From Flagellimonas sp947499585 (GTDB taxonomy: Bacteria > Bacteroidota > Bacteroidia > Flavobacteriales > Flavobacteriaceae), in NCBI RefSeq assembly GCF_044596045.1, contig NZ_CP138995.1, positions 1,984,001 through 2,048,000 of the forward strand: DNA of 64,000 nt, written 5' to 3'. The notes below the pieces were generated by a model. It was not told the origin of the DNA and made no database searches. It was given only the letters and a program-made list of their open reading frames with translations. Positions 26,321 to 35,901 of the stretch are shown here, piece by piece. Each line of letters opens with the position of its first letter. Within the stretch, counting starts at the first letter, position 1. Position numbers and translations under genes: made by a program.

Positions 26321-27927
26321 ACTTGAAATGTTTTAAGTGTTATGGGGAGTTTTCCTTTGGCTTCTGTTTGACCAATAAAATGATGATATGCCACTTCTTG
26401 GAATTCCGTAAAATCTTGATAGACCACTACTACATTGGAGCTGGATTTCAACTTTAGCGTATCAATCACGTAGGGATTTCCAAAGAGATAGATTAAAACA
26501 TTTTTTTGGGATATTAAAGATTGAATAAAATCCAATACCACTTCATCAATTCCGAACTTATTTTTTGGTTTTATAGAAGGAGGAAAGAGTGCCAATACAA
26601 TGTTTTTATGTTCAGAAACTTTACCTCTGATTTTGTCTATTGTTTTCGCATTTAATTGATACTTGGGTTGCCCAGATTGGCCTTCTAGTTTTGAGGAAAA
26701 GCTGTTTTCTGAGTGATTACCCAATGAAAGGTTGAGAAAATCATTTGCTTTTATTTCTTTCAAAGTATCTGGACTTCCATAGAGTTCAGTTATGCTATAA
26801 TGCGCAATTTTTTTGTTTAACTCTGATGCTGATTGAGAGTTAATGTTCCTTTCCATGTCAGTTTCTAAAAACGCCCGCTCCTTTAACCTCCAAACCCTTT
26901 CAAAACTTTCTTCAATTCTTTTTTCTGAAGCACTTGCTACTATTTCTTCAATACCCTCTTTTGAATGTTCCGAGAAACACATTACATCCATTCCGGCTGC
27001 AAAAGCACTTGCTTCCAGCATTCCTTTTTGAGCATATTTTTTAGATACTGCATGCATGTTCAAAGCATCAGAGATAATAACGCCTTCAAACCTCATATCT
27101 GTTCTCAATAAATCGGTTATAATTTTAGATGAGGTAGTAGATGGATTTCCCAAATCATCCAGTTCTGGAACGGATAAATGGCCTATCATTACAGCATCGA
27201 CACCTTTTTTTATAAGCTTCTCATAAGGATAAAGCTCGTTTTTCGTCAACTCTTCTTTTGATTTGTTTATTACAGGTAATCCCAAGTGGGAATCAGTGGC
27301 AGTATCGCCATGTCCTGGAAAATGTTTTAGTGCACCTAAAGTCCCAATGCTTTCCATGCCATCTAAATAGGCTTCTGCTTTGGCAAGAACCATATTTTTA
27401 TCATCCCCAAAAGACCGGTATCCAATTACTGGATTTTCTGGATTGTTATTGATATCCACTACTGGGGCCAAATTCCAATGAACACCAGCTTTTTTACAGT
27501 CCAGTGCTATTTGCTTTCCAACTTCAAAAATTAAATCATTGTTTTCTTGTATAGCGCCTAAGGTAATTGCATAGGGGTATTGTGGTGTTTTTTCTATACG
27601 CATGGCCAAGCCCCATTCGGCATCAATTGCTATGAGTAAAGGAACGTTTGCAGCTTTTTGATACCTAGAAATGAGTTGTTTTAATCTTACATAGCTATCA
27701 TCATTGTAAACTACTTTCTTTTTGCCTTCAAAATTGGTAGCGGCACTTGCTCTACTATGAAAAAAGCAAATAGCCCCTATATTATTTGTTCTTATTGAAT
27801 CTTCAATCTTTAGAATTTCTTCTTCACCATCATTTATAAATGCAGCGGGCATAAACAACTGTGCAACCTTTTGCTTTAGGGTAAGTTTTTTTGTGGCATT
27901 AGAATAGGGTAGTAGACTGCTATACAT
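26317..27927 (-). CDS. NagZ-like glycoside hydrolase family 3 beta-N-acetylhexosaminidase
   Basis: 536 residues. The GH3 barrel includes IDAEWGLAMRI near 101 and the hallmark ALKHFPGHGDTATDSHLG (199-216) with the NagZ-type His214 catalytic pair, and the nucleophile is Asp287 in VIISDALNM. A second domain of about 190 residues follows. No signal peptide is present, so it should work in the cytoplasm, removing GlcNAc from anhydro-muropeptides imported by the neighbouring AmpG-like carrier. The product would then pass to AnmK two genes downstream. It overlaps the carrier gene by eight bases. Confidence 0.92.
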   Translation of the reverse strand: MYSSLLPYSNATKKLTLKQKVAQLFMPAAFINDGEEEILKIEDSIRTNNIGAICFFHSRASAATNFEGKKKVVYNDDSYVRLKQLISRYQKAANVPLLIAIDAEWGLAMRIEKTPQYPYAITLGAIQENNDLIFEVGKQIALDCKKAGVHWNLAPVVDINNNPENPVIGYRSFGDDKNMVLAKAEAYLDGMESIGTLGALKHFPGHGDTATDSHLGLPVINKSKEELTKNELYPYEKLIKKGVDAVMIGHLSVPELDDLGNPSTTSSKIITDLLRTDMRFEGVIISDALNMHAVSKKYAQKGMLEASAFAAGMDVMCFSEHSKEGIEEIVASASEKRIEESFERVWRLKERAFLETDMERNINSQSASELNKKIAHYSITELYGSPDTLKEIKANDFLNLSLGNHSENSFSSKLEGQSGQPKYQLNAKTIDKIRGKVSEHKNIVLALFPPSIKPKNKFGIDEVVLDFIQSLISQKNVLIYLFGNPYVIDTLKLKSSSNVVVVYQDFTEFQEVAYHHFIGQTEAKGKLPITLKTFQV

Positions 27928-29200
27928 TGCTTACATCAGTTTTTTTACCATAATCTTCTGGGTATTTTAAATACCTAAGAACTAGAAACGCCGGGAGTGC
28001 TGCAATGACTACCCAGAGAAAGAATCCATCATACCCCAGCCATTCTTGAATATATCCACTCAACATCCCTGGAATCATCATTCCCAAGGCCATAAAACCT
28101 GTAGCTATGGCATAGTGCGAAGTTTTAGTGACTCCTTCAGCAACATATATGAGATAAATGAGGAACGCCGCAAACCCAAATCCATAACCAAACTGCTCAA
28201 TAACCACCGTTCCTACTACTGCAAATAGACTTGTAGATTGAGTGACAGCAAGAATAGCATAGAGTGCGTTTGGTAAATTTAGAGCCAATAGCATGGGAAG
28301 CATCCATTTTTTCAAGCCATCTCTAGAAATTAGAATTCCGCCCACAATACCACCAATAGAAAGCATTATGATGCCCACGGTGCCGTAAATGGTTCCCACG
28401 GCTTCTGTGGAGTATCCCAAGCCTCCTACTTCCAAAGTATCCAATAAAAAAGGGGAGGCCATTTTAACCAATTGCGACTCGCCTAAGCGATAGGTAAGTA
28501 TAAACAATAGTGCTACCCATATTTGGTTCTTTTTGAAAAAGCTGACAAAAATCTCTGAAAAACTCGCTGGTTTTTCTGTTGTTTTATTTTGTGATTCTTC
28601 AAATTTGGGTGCAACAAAAAAGTTAGAAACGGTTAAAATCAACATTAATACGGCCGCACAAATCATGGTCATTGACCAAGCCTTTGTATTATCCCCGTAT
28701 TCATGTTCAAGAAACCCAGCAAATATGACCAGCAGCCCTTGCCCCGTTACCATCGCCAAGCGGTAAAAAGTGCTTCGGAGTCCTATAAAAAAAGATTGCT
28801 TCTTTTGGGTTAAACCAATCATATAATATCCATCTGAAGCAATATCGTTGGTTGCAGATGCAAAAGCCGCCATCCAAAAAAATGCAAGTGTAATAATGAA
28901 AAAAGAATTAGAGGGAAGAAACAAACCAATGCCCAAAAAGGACAAAGCAACAATAAACTGCATGCCCAGAAACCATTTTCTTTTAGTTCCATTTAGGTCT
29001 ACCAATGGGCTCCATAACGGTTTTATTACCCAAGGTAGATAAAGCCAACTGGTGTACAGTCCTATCTCTGCGTTGCCTATTCCCAAACGCTTGTACATAA
29101 TGACAGACACTGTTACCACCATAATATAGGGAATACCTTGTGTGAAATAGAGCAATGGTATCCAGGCCCATGCGCCTTTGTCTTTTTCGACAGTACTCAT
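27920..29200 (-). CDS. AmpG-like MFS muropeptide permease
   Basis: 426 residues with about 12 membrane helices. It begins WIPLLYFTQGIPYIMVVTVS and continues LPWVIKPLWSPLVDL, both hallmarks of the AmpG/PAT branch of MFS carriers. AmpG imports GlcNAc-anhydroMurNAc(-peptides) by proton symport. Neighbours nagZ-like and anmK make that substrate very likely here. Overlaps are eight bases with the nagZ-like gene and four bases with the GNAT gene, showing tight translational coupling. Confidence 0.88.
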   Translation of the reverse strand: MSTVEKDKGAWAWIPLLYFTQGIPYIMVVTVSVIMYKRLGIGNAEIGLYTSWLYLPWVIKPLWSPLVDLNGTKRKWFLGMQFIVALSFLGIGLFLPSNSFFIITLAFFWMAAFASATNDIASDGYYMIGLTQKKQSFFIGLRSTFYRLAMVTGQGLLVIFAGFLEHEYGDNTKAWSMTMICAAVLMLILTVSNFFVAPKFEESQNKTTEKPASFSEIFVSFFKKNQIWVALLFILTYRLGESQLVKMASPFLLDTLEVGGLGYSTEAVGTIYGTVGIIMLSIGGIVGGILISRDGLKKWMLPMLLALNLPNALYAILAVTQSTSLFAVVGTVVIEQFGYGFGFAAFLIYLIYVAEGVTKTSHYAIATGFMALGMMIPGMLSGYIQEWLGYDGFFLWVVIAALPAFLVLRYLKYPEDYGKKTDVSNV

Positions 29201-29685
29201 TTACGGTGTTTTAATAGATTTTGGTAAATACTTTTTTCGGATTGCTCAATGACTCGTGCATTCACTACTTTTTGGTAGTATTCAATTGGACCAACCCCTC
29301 CTATAACGGCATAAGCATATCCAATTTCCTTTAATGCATTTAGCGATTTTATTAAAAGTATTTTTCCGATGTTTTTCCCTCTTTCCGAAGCTAATACTCC
29401 TGTCGGTCCAAAAAAGTTTTTAGATGTGCTTTCAAAACAAGCAAAACCTAAAATGGATTGTTCCCGTTGAGCCACAAAACAGTTAACGGGTAAAGAGGCA
29501 AAGGACACATCGACCTCATCTCCCCAGTTTGCGCTAAAATTGGATGTTACCCAATTTGTTATAATGCTTTTTTCGGGTGCTATCGGTCTTTTGATTATGA
29601 TGTTTTCAGATTCCAAAAGATGTCTTTCATCCTTGGAACAATCAGGCAAATCAAGAAGTCTTACAAGCATATCTTGCATAATCAA
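29197..29685 (-). CDS. GNAT-family N-acetyltransferase in the muropeptide-sugar operon
   Basis: 162 residues. The acetyl-CoA site reads VLASERGKNIGKILLIK (near 104-120) and QSILGFACFESTSK is the preceding strand. The context suggests it acts on an amino sugar or peptide, for example re-acetylating glucosamine or protecting an imported product, but the sequence does not say which. Overlaps of four bases bind it to the genes on both sides. Confidence 0.82.
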   Translation of the reverse strand: MIMQDMLVRLLDLPDCSKDERHLLESENIIIKRPIAPEKSIITNWVTSNFSANWGDEVDVSFASLPVNCFVAQREQSILGFACFESTSKNFFGPTGVLASERGKNIGKILLIKSLNALKEIGYAYAVIGGVGPIEYYQKVVNARVIEQSEKSIYQNLLKHRK

Positions 29686-31199
29686 TTTGATTCTAGTGTT
29701 AGTATCTGTACTTCACTTTCATTTCCGAAGGCATCAACAATGGTAACTCCAATGCCATTTTTTGATTGCTTTTTTGTCAACTGCAGCTGATTACAGACAG
29801 AATTTTGACTAACGGAAAGATAACTCTTTCTTATGAGCAGTTTTTGGCCTGGAGTTTTCTTATTTAAAGCATAATAGTGAAGAAATCTTGGAATACTGTC
29901 CGAATGGGAAACACAAATGTCCACATTGGCATTCTTTATTATTTGGATTGACTCAACTTTTGGGAAGGACACCTCCCTTTTTGTTTTTGTAATTCCACTT
30001 GGATTTTGTGCAGGAAGTTTATAGAACTTTAGCTTCAAGATTTTGGTGACATTCTCATTTTTTCCTAAAAGTGATTTTGCACTAAAGAAAACGTTGCCGG
30101 TTATTTCCTTTTGAGATCTAGCAAGTAAAAGCTGTTTGGGTATTTCTTTTTTCTTGTTCCAGGCCTTATCCTTGTTGTTCTTGATTTTGTAGGTGCCGTT
30201 GCCTATGTATAAATTGGTGTTTTTGGCACTATTATTAGCCCACCATTTGGTAATAACTTGGTGAGAGGCAAGAGGATAATCCATACTCCAATACACTTGA
30301 GGTACTAAATAATCCAACCAACCTTTTTCAACCCAAAGAAGCGGATCGGCATAAAGATCTTCGTAGGTAGTTTGCCCTGCTTTGGTATCTGATCCATTTG
30401 GATCCGTAGTCTTATTTTTCCAAACACCAAAAGGACTTATGCCGAATTGAACCCATGGTTTGGTTTTTTTTATGGCTTTATGGACGTTTTTTACCAAGGA
30501 ATCCACATTGCTTCGTCTCCAATCTTCTATGTTTTGATTTTGTAAACCATAGGTTAGAAAAGCTGTACTGTCTTTAAATACTTCATCTTTGATTTTATAG
30601 GGATAAAAATAGTCATCAAAATGAATTGCATCTACATCATAATTTATAACCACCTCCTCAATCACATTGGTTAGTTTTTGTTGCACTTCTGGCAATCCAG
30701 GATTATAGTAATATTTTTTGCCGTACTTGAGCATCCAATCTGGATGTTGATAGAAATCGTGTTTTTTAGATAATGCTACGGTGTCCAAATCAAAAGTAGC
30801 ACGATATGGATTGAGCCATGCGTGAAATTCCATTCCGCGCTTATGTGTCTCCACTATCATCCATTCCAATGGTTTGCTAAAATCTTTTGGTGCTTCTCCT
30901 TCTTGTCCAGTTAAGTACTTGGACCATGGGGCTTGTTCCGTTTCGTAAAACGCATCTCCGGCTGTTCGTATTTGTACAATGGCCGCATTAAAATTAAGCT
31001 TCTGATAGAAATCCAGAATTTCTATAAAATCCCTTTTTTGTTTTTCTGAATTGTCATTTGCATTTTTAGGCCAGTCAATATTTACCACTGTTGCAATCCA
31101 AACTCCTCTAAACTCTTTTTGTGGTTGAATTTTGGTCATTCTTGAAACCGAGCAAGAAAGACAAAGCAAAAGTGGAATTATGTAAATAATTCTTGACAT
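29682..31199 (-). CDS. GHL10 (YddW-like) glycoside hydrolase lipoprotein
   Basis: 505 residues with a lipoprotein signal whose lipobox reads LLLCLSC (Cys about 16). The DUF187/GHL10 barrel follows: FRGVWIATVVNIDWP at about 30, HAWLNPYRATF, IHFDDYFYPY near 198 and WVQFGISPFGVW. YddW-type proteins are thought to hydrolyse cell-wall glycans, probably denuded peptidoglycan. A C-terminal domain of about 120 residues looks beta-rich. It would sit on the outer membrane beside the SusC/SusD pair encoded just upstream and generate muramyl fragments for uptake. It is followed by the GNAT gene with a four-base overlap. Confidence 0.88.
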   Translation of the reverse strand: MSRIIYIIPLLLCLSCSVSRMTKIQPQKEFRGVWIATVVNIDWPKNANDNSEKQKRDFIEILDFYQKLNFNAAIVQIRTAGDAFYETEQAPWSKYLTGQEGEAPKDFSKPLEWMIVETHKRGMEFHAWLNPYRATFDLDTVALSKKHDFYQHPDWMLKYGKKYYYNPGLPEVQQKLTNVIEEVVINYDVDAIHFDDYFYPYKIKDEVFKDSTAFLTYGLQNQNIEDWRRSNVDSLVKNVHKAIKKTKPWVQFGISPFGVWKNKTTDPNGSDTKAGQTTYEDLYADPLLWVEKGWLDYLVPQVYWSMDYPLASHQVITKWWANNSAKNTNLYIGNGTYKIKNNKDKAWNKKKEIPKQLLLARSQKEITGNVFFSAKSLLGKNENVTKILKLKFYKLPAQNPSGITKTKREVSFPKVESIQIIKNANVDICVSHSDSIPRFLHYYALNKKTPGQKLLIRKSYLSVSQNSVCNQLQLTKKQSKNGIGVTIVDAFGNESEVQILTLESN

Positions 31200-31210
31200 A
31201 AAAATTAAAT

Positions 31211-31247
31211 AAAAAAGGCCTACTTATGGACTAAATGTAGGCCTTTT
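31211..31247 (-). terminator. intrinsic terminator after susD
   Basis: On the minus strand an 11-bp stem AAAAGGCCTAC / GTAGGCCTTTT closes a 13-base loop and continues into a run of six T. It lies between susD and the GHL10 gene and would make SusC/SusD more abundant than the distal enzymes, with some read-through. Confidence 0.8.
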
Positions 31248-31296
31248 CGCTTGATAAAATTGAAAACTAAAACTAACAACTCAAACTAAAATTGTT

Positions 31297-32607
31297 TTAT
31301 ATTGACGGATCTGCAGGGGTATTTGGGTTATTATCTCTTTCTGTATCTGGATAAGGATAATAATTCCTGTTACGTTCTGCATCTGCATCATTTGGACCTG
31401 GTCTATTAAATCTTCTGCTATCTTCTAAAGACATACCACTCATAAATAATTCAATACGTCTATTTCTATAGATTTCTTCTAAAACTGCTTCTTGGGTTGC
31501 CGCGCCTGAATACTCAGGTAGATTGGCTCCCAATCCAAATGCGTCTCCTGCAGCGGTTTTGGTTAGCACTTGATTTAACACTGCTATGGCCTGAGGCACT
31601 TGGTCTTGTCTTGCCAAAGCTTCAGCTTCAATCAGCAATATTTCTCCTGGCAAGTATACAGGGATGTCATCTAGATTATCATCAAAAAAACCAACAGAGA
31701 AAAACGCATCTTCATTTGTTGAAGGATCATTGGCTATTGTAACGTAAAAATCTAAACGCCCATCAGTTGGATCGGGCAACAATGTATCTGGTAATCCAAA
31801 TTCATCGTTCTTAGCTTCAACAACATTGTTGGTGCCATATGTTTCCGAAATTGGGTTGGGCACAGCAGCATCATAAGACCAAGTAGATTGAACCGATAAA
31901 TTCACAGCATTGGCAGCTGTAACCGCAGCGGGGTAGTTGCCAGCCATTAGGTTATATCTAGCCAATAGTGCTTGAATGGAATTTTCTAAATCTACAGATT
32001 GGAAAACACTTGATGATACCGAGGAAGAGATACCGCTTTGTGCATATCCTAAAGCTGTTGTTAAATCACTGATTGCATCCGCTAAAACCTCTGCTCGTGA
32101 ATTAAATTGTGCTTCCTGTTCTGTGATCAAAGGTACTTGTTCAAAAAACTGGATGAGCGTGCCATTGGCCAATGCTTCATAGAATAGGGCATAAGCTTTT
32201 AAACTATTGGCTTCAGCTTCATCTGCGGCGGCAGTATCAGCATTTTCGAACACGGTCAAAGATTCTCTGCGAACCAGCATAAGCTCGCCCCACAGACTTC
32301 TTAGGATACCATTGTTAATGGAAATTTCATTACCTCCATTGATTAGCTCAGCTTCAGCTAAGTTCCCAGGATTGATCAGTCTCAATTCATCCGCAGTTAA
32401 ACCAGATGCAGTAACGGTTGTATAAATTGCTCCTGCACGATCAGTACTGTAACGTTGCTGAACTCCATTAATTAATTTGATAAGGTTTTCAACACTTCCT
32501 TCAACTTCTGGATCGGAAATGTTAATTGGGTCGATGAACTCTTTGTCACAAGATACAATGACAAAGAATACGGTAATAGCTATAAAAATTTTATTGATAT
32601 TTTTCAT
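31297..32607 (-). CDS. SusD/RagB family nutrient-binding lipoprotein
   Basis: I take the ATG at 32607, which gives a lipoprotein signal (NINKIFIAITVFFVIVSC) and a ten-base gap to susC; the longer frame from 32631 would overlap it. The protein has 436 residues. SusD features are AYALFYEALANGTLIQFF near 140, a TPR-like helical body with ALLARYNLMAGNYPAAVTAA, and the C-terminal IYRNRRIELFMSGMSLEDSRRF typical of the family. It forms the outer-membrane lid for the SusC-like transporter. Context suggests peptidoglycan or amino-sugar fragments as ligand. Confidence 0.93.
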   Translation of the reverse strand: MKNINKIFIAITVFFVIVSCDKEFIDPINISDPEVEGSVENLIKLINGVQQRYSTDRAGAIYTTVTASGLTADELRLINPGNLAEAELINGGNEISINNGILRSLWGELMLVRRESLTVFENADTAAADEAEANSLKAYALFYEALANGTLIQFFEQVPLITEQEAQFNSRAEVLADAISDLTTALGYAQSGISSSVSSSVFQSVDLENSIQALLARYNLMAGNYPAAVTAANAVNLSVQSTWSYDAAVPNPISETYGTNNVVEAKNDEFGLPDTLLPDPTDGRLDFYVTIANDPSTNEDAFFSVGFFDDNLDDIPVYLPGEILLIEAEALARQDQVPQAIAVLNQVLTKTAAGDAFGLGANLPEYSGAATQEAVLEEIYRNRRIELFMSGMSLEDSRRFNRPGPNDADAERNRNYYPYPDTERDNNPNTPADPSI

Positions 32608-32617
32608 TGTCTTCTTA

Positions 32618-35600
32618 TTAGAAATTTGCACTTAGTGATAGAATAAAAGTTCTTGGAATTGGTACATTACCAAAATTCACAGCACGTAACAAGTTAGATT
32701 GTCCACCAGCATTTGTTTCTGGGTCATAACTAAAAAAGTTATCGATAGAGATCAAATTTCTTCCTTTTAAGGCTACAGTAAAGTTTTTTACCCCCTTAAA
32801 AAGTTCGGGAAATGTATAACCTAATGAAACCTCACGCAATTTTACAAATGAACCATCCTCCATTCTAAATTCTTGAATTGGATATATTGAAGAGATATAA
32901 CCTCTTGGAAGTTCGCCAGATAATTCCTGTTCTGCCAACCTTCCTACACCGACTCCTTGTCTTGTTCGTTTATCCGCGTCAAAGACATCAAAACCTTGAA
33001 CTGATTCCCACAACATAGAAAATGAAAATTGTTTGTATTGTACATCTGTTCCAATGCCCAGGAGATAATCTGGATTTGGATCACCTATAACTCTTCTCAA
33101 AGCATCACCTGTTGGTTGTCCACTTGCGTCTCTTTGAGGGGTTCCGGCTAAAGCGTCTCCTCTTTCTTGTTGAGGTAAGCCATCTGCAGTCAATAGAAAA
33201 CTACCATCATCATTTCTAGCAAAATAGGTTCCATAGAAGACTCCCAAAGCTTCACCTTCCCTAACTTGTGGTGGAGCTCCACTTACAGTGGCTATGGATA
33301 TGGGACCACCTGTAGTTGCGGTAACCTCATTTCTATTTCTAGTAAAATTAAAGTTCAAATCCCATTTTAAATCATCAGTTTTTATAGGAGTTACTCTTAA
33401 GTAGATTTCTAAACCATTGTTTTTCATACTACCCACATTCTCAAATCGAGAAAGACCTCCTTCTGAAGGAGCCAACGTACGCTGAACAATCAAGTCTGAT
33501 ATCTTCTGATTGTAATATGTGAACAAAACAGATGCTCTATTGTTGAACAAACTTAAGTCCGTACCAATTTCAAATTCCTTTAATCGCTCCACTTCTAAAT
33601 CTTCATTACCCAGAGCACTGGATTGGCTTAATGAAGTGGTTCCTTGAAACTCGTTTGGATTATATCTTCCAAACCTTGCATAAGGACCTACTGCTGTGAG
33701 GTTTCCTGCTTCACCATAAGATGAACGTATCCTGGCAGAATTTATAACGTTGGATATACCTGAATTCTCCCAAAAAGGTTCACTTGACAACACATACGAA
33801 CCTGATATTTTAGGGTAAAAATTTGTTCTTTTATCAGGGTCAAAGTTTGTAGCCCCATCAATTCTACCTGCAATAGTTAGAAAGTATCTATCATTAAAAG
33901 ACAGAGTCTCCTGAACAAAACCTCCAAAAATCTCTAATCTATCATCGCTTTCTTGCGCTTGTAAAGGAACGGTAGGAGTCCCGCTTGCATCTAAATCTCG
34001 ACCTTGGGTTCCAGAATACTCTAAACTACTAGATTGGAAATTATATCCTACTATGGTTTGAGAATTGATATTTTCAGAAATGTCAAAATCAAATGTAGCG
34101 TTCACATCATAATTCCAGTTAAAAATAGTTGCTTCCGCATTACCTTGATAACCATTGTTGAAATATGCAGCGTTAACCGGCTCATAAGCATATATAGGAA
34201 TTGAAATGTTTCCATCCTGCTTGTAAGTGTCAACACCTAAAATTTGATCTATAGTCAAAAAATCTGTTGGTTTTAAAGACACCATTAGGTTTGGAATGAA
34301 CCTAGTGACATCTTGGGTAATGTCGAACTCTTCTATTATGGATAAAGGGTTTACTCTGGTAGGTTCCACACTTTGCAGGTTCCCACTTGCATCCCTTTGA
34401 GAAGCATTGTAGATATTGTTGGTGATATTTACGGAATTGATTGGACTCCAAAAAACATTTCCATCTGGCTTTTCATCAGAAGCACTGTTCATAAAGTAAA
34501 GCCCTACATTGTATGATAACCAATCGTTAACGGTATGGTTAAAATTTAACCTTGCAGAAAGTCTATTGTATTTAGTGTTTCTAATGATACCTTCATTGGA
34601 CAAATATCCAACGGAAGCTGCATAGCCCATTTTTTCGTTTCCATCCCTTATGGATAAATAGTTGTCCGTTCCAAGTCCTGTTTGGAATATTAAATCTTGA
34701 TAATCAAAACGCTGTACATCTACCTTATTGGTCAAAAGATTGGCGAAAGGTGTTGTGTTTCCTTCGGCATCTCTACCAAATATGGGCCACAACCTTACAT
34801 CTTCGCCACCAAATTGTTCACCCCTTAAATTAATGTCCACTTCCTTTCTCAAGTCATTTACGTTGAACGAAGTTTTGAAGAAAATTTCTGGACCATCAAC
34901 AAAGTTACCACCTCTTTTAGTGGTAATGATTACCACACCATTAGAAGCACGCGAACCATAAATTGCAGCTGCAGCTGATCCATTTAGAATATTGATGTCT
35001 TGGATATCATTCGGATTAATGTCCACCATTCTGTTTTGACCTGGACTGGCATCTCCAGAGCTGACATTTAGGTTGGTTACATTAGTTGTTAGGTTACTGG
35101 CAATAACTCCATCAACTATATATAAAGGTTCTGAAGAACCACTTATGGTACTTGGACCTCTTAGCCTTATTGAAAAGCCACCTGCGGGGTCACCCGAGTT
35201 TTGGGTTATTTGAGCACCTGGAACCTTACCTTGAATTGCAGATGTAACATTGATAGGGTCTGCTTTTAAAAGTTCTACGCTTTTTACGGTAGTAACAGCA
35301 TTACCTAATTTTTTTCGTTCCTGCACTACAGTGGAACCGGTTACAACAACCTCATCAAGACTTAGAAGGTCTTCTGACATTACAAAGTTGTTGGTTATGT
35401 CACCACCGGAATAACTCACACTTATTTTTTCTGTTGAATACCCTAGGTAACTGGCAACAAGTGTGTAATCTGCTTGCTGCAAATCAGCTTGAAAGCTGTA
35501 GTTACCATCAAAATCGGTTACAGTTCCATAAGAAGTGTTCTCAATATAAACAGAAACACCAGGTATAGGCGTTCCGTTTCTACTATCTGTCACTGCTCCA

Positions 35601-35707
35601 GAGAAGGAGCCTGAATTTTGGGAAAATGCACTGGCACTGAAGACCATGCACACCAAAAACAGTAATTGGCGCAAATTTTTTCCATTCATAAAATTAGTTT
35701 TTTCCAT
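32618..35707 (-). CDS. SusC/RagA family TonB-linked outer membrane transporter
   Basis: 1029 residues. After a signal peptide (LLFLVCMVFSASAFSQ) comes a carboxypeptidase-D-like beta-sandwich (about 35-115, NGTPIPGVSVYIEN), then the plug with SLDEVVVTG and the SusC-specific SEPLYIVDGV, AAAIYGSRASNGVVIITTKRG, and a barrel ending in PRTFILSLSANF with the expected terminal Phe. The Met at residue 7 (35689) is an alternative start. Paired with susD, it should import oligomeric substrates of the downstream cytoplasmic NagZ-AnmK route. It has a good promoter 64 bases upstream, facing the divergent DeoR gene. Confidence 0.95.
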   Translation of the reverse strand: MEKTNFMNGKNLRQLLFLVCMVFSASAFSQNSGSFSGAVTDSRNGTPIPGVSVYIENTSYGTVTDFDGNYSFQADLQQADYTLVASYLGYSTEKISVSYSGGDITNNFVMSEDLLSLDEVVVTGSTVVQERKKLGNAVTTVKSVELLKADPINVTSAIQGKVPGAQITQNSGDPAGGFSIRLRGPSTISGSSEPLYIVDGVIASNLTTNVTNLNVSSGDASPGQNRMVDINPNDIQDINILNGSAAAAIYGSRASNGVVIITTKRGGNFVDGPEIFFKTSFNVNDLRKEVDINLRGEQFGGEDVRLWPIFGRDAEGNTTPFANLLTNKVDVQRFDYQDLIFQTGLGTDNYLSIRDGNEKMGYAASVGYLSNEGIIRNTKYNRLSARLNFNHTVNDWLSYNVGLYFMNSASDEKPDGNVFWSPINSVNITNNIYNASQRDASGNLQSVEPTRVNPLSIIEEFDITQDVTRFIPNLMVSLKPTDFLTIDQILGVDTYKQDGNISIPIYAYEPVNAAYFNNGYQGNAEATIFNWNYDVNATFDFDISENINSQTIVGYNFQSSSLEYSGTQGRDLDASGTPTVPLQAQESDDRLEIFGGFVQETLSFNDRYFLTIAGRIDGATNFDPDKRTNFYPKISGSYVLSSEPFWENSGISNVINSARIRSSYGEAGNLTAVGPYARFGRYNPNEFQGTTSLSQSSALGNEDLEVERLKEFEIGTDLSLFNNRASVLFTYYNQKISDLIVQRTLAPSEGGLSRFENVGSMKNNGLEIYLRVTPIKTDDLKWDLNFNFTRNRNEVTATTGGPISIATVSGAPPQVREGEALGVFYGTYFARNDDGSFLLTADGLPQQERGDALAGTPQRDASGQPTGDALRRVIGDPNPDYLLGIGTDVQYKQFSFSMLWESVQGFDVFDADKRTRQGVGVGRLAEQELSGELPRGYISSIYPIQEFRMEDGSFVKLREVSLGYTFPELFKGVKNFTVALKGRNLISIDNFFSYDPETNAGGQSNLLRAVNFGNVPIPRTFILSLSANF

Positions 35708-35770
35708 TTAGTGTTGGAGTTAGTTACAAATTCAAGTTCTCGTTTTACTTAATTAATATAGAGTCGGTAT

Positions 35771-35802
35771 CAAAAATATGCAAATAATCGAAAATCTTGC
35801 AA
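35771..35802 (-). promoter_or_regulatory. promoter of the susCD operon
   Basis: On the minus strand TTG (35802-35800) and TATTTTTG (35778-35771) are separated by 21 bases. The transcript would carry a leader of about 55-60 bases before susC. Confidence 0.6.
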
Positions 35803-35848
35803 TGTTTTGCAATATTTTTTAATATATATATTTGTTAAAGCCATTTTT

Positions 35849-35868
35849 TGCATTATTTTTCCATAATT
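35849..35868. promoter_or_regulatory. candidate DeoR operator, copy 1
   Basis: TGCA, eight bases, CCATAATT. The same motif recurs at 38701-38720 in the other deoR control region, 15 of 20 bases identical with no gap, and a TTTTTTGCA block lies at or next to both. This copy lies just upstream of the -7 element of the divergent deoR gene. That it binds either DeoR paralogue is inferred. Confidence 0.4.
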
Positions 35869-35878
35869 TTTAAACTTT

Positions 35879-35886
35879 TACATTTG
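35879..35886 (+). promoter_or_regulatory. -7 element of the first deoR gene
   Basis: TACATTTG, a full TAnnTTTG match, 15 bases before the ATG. The nearest TTG (35848-35850) is 28 bases away and probably too far. Confidence 0.4.
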
Positions 35887-35901
35887 CTTAAATAACAAAC
35901 C

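Noticed and set aside
35708..35901. Small gene in the susC-deoR gap
   Set aside because: The region is almost pure AT with promoter elements for both flanking genes and no frame of coding quality.
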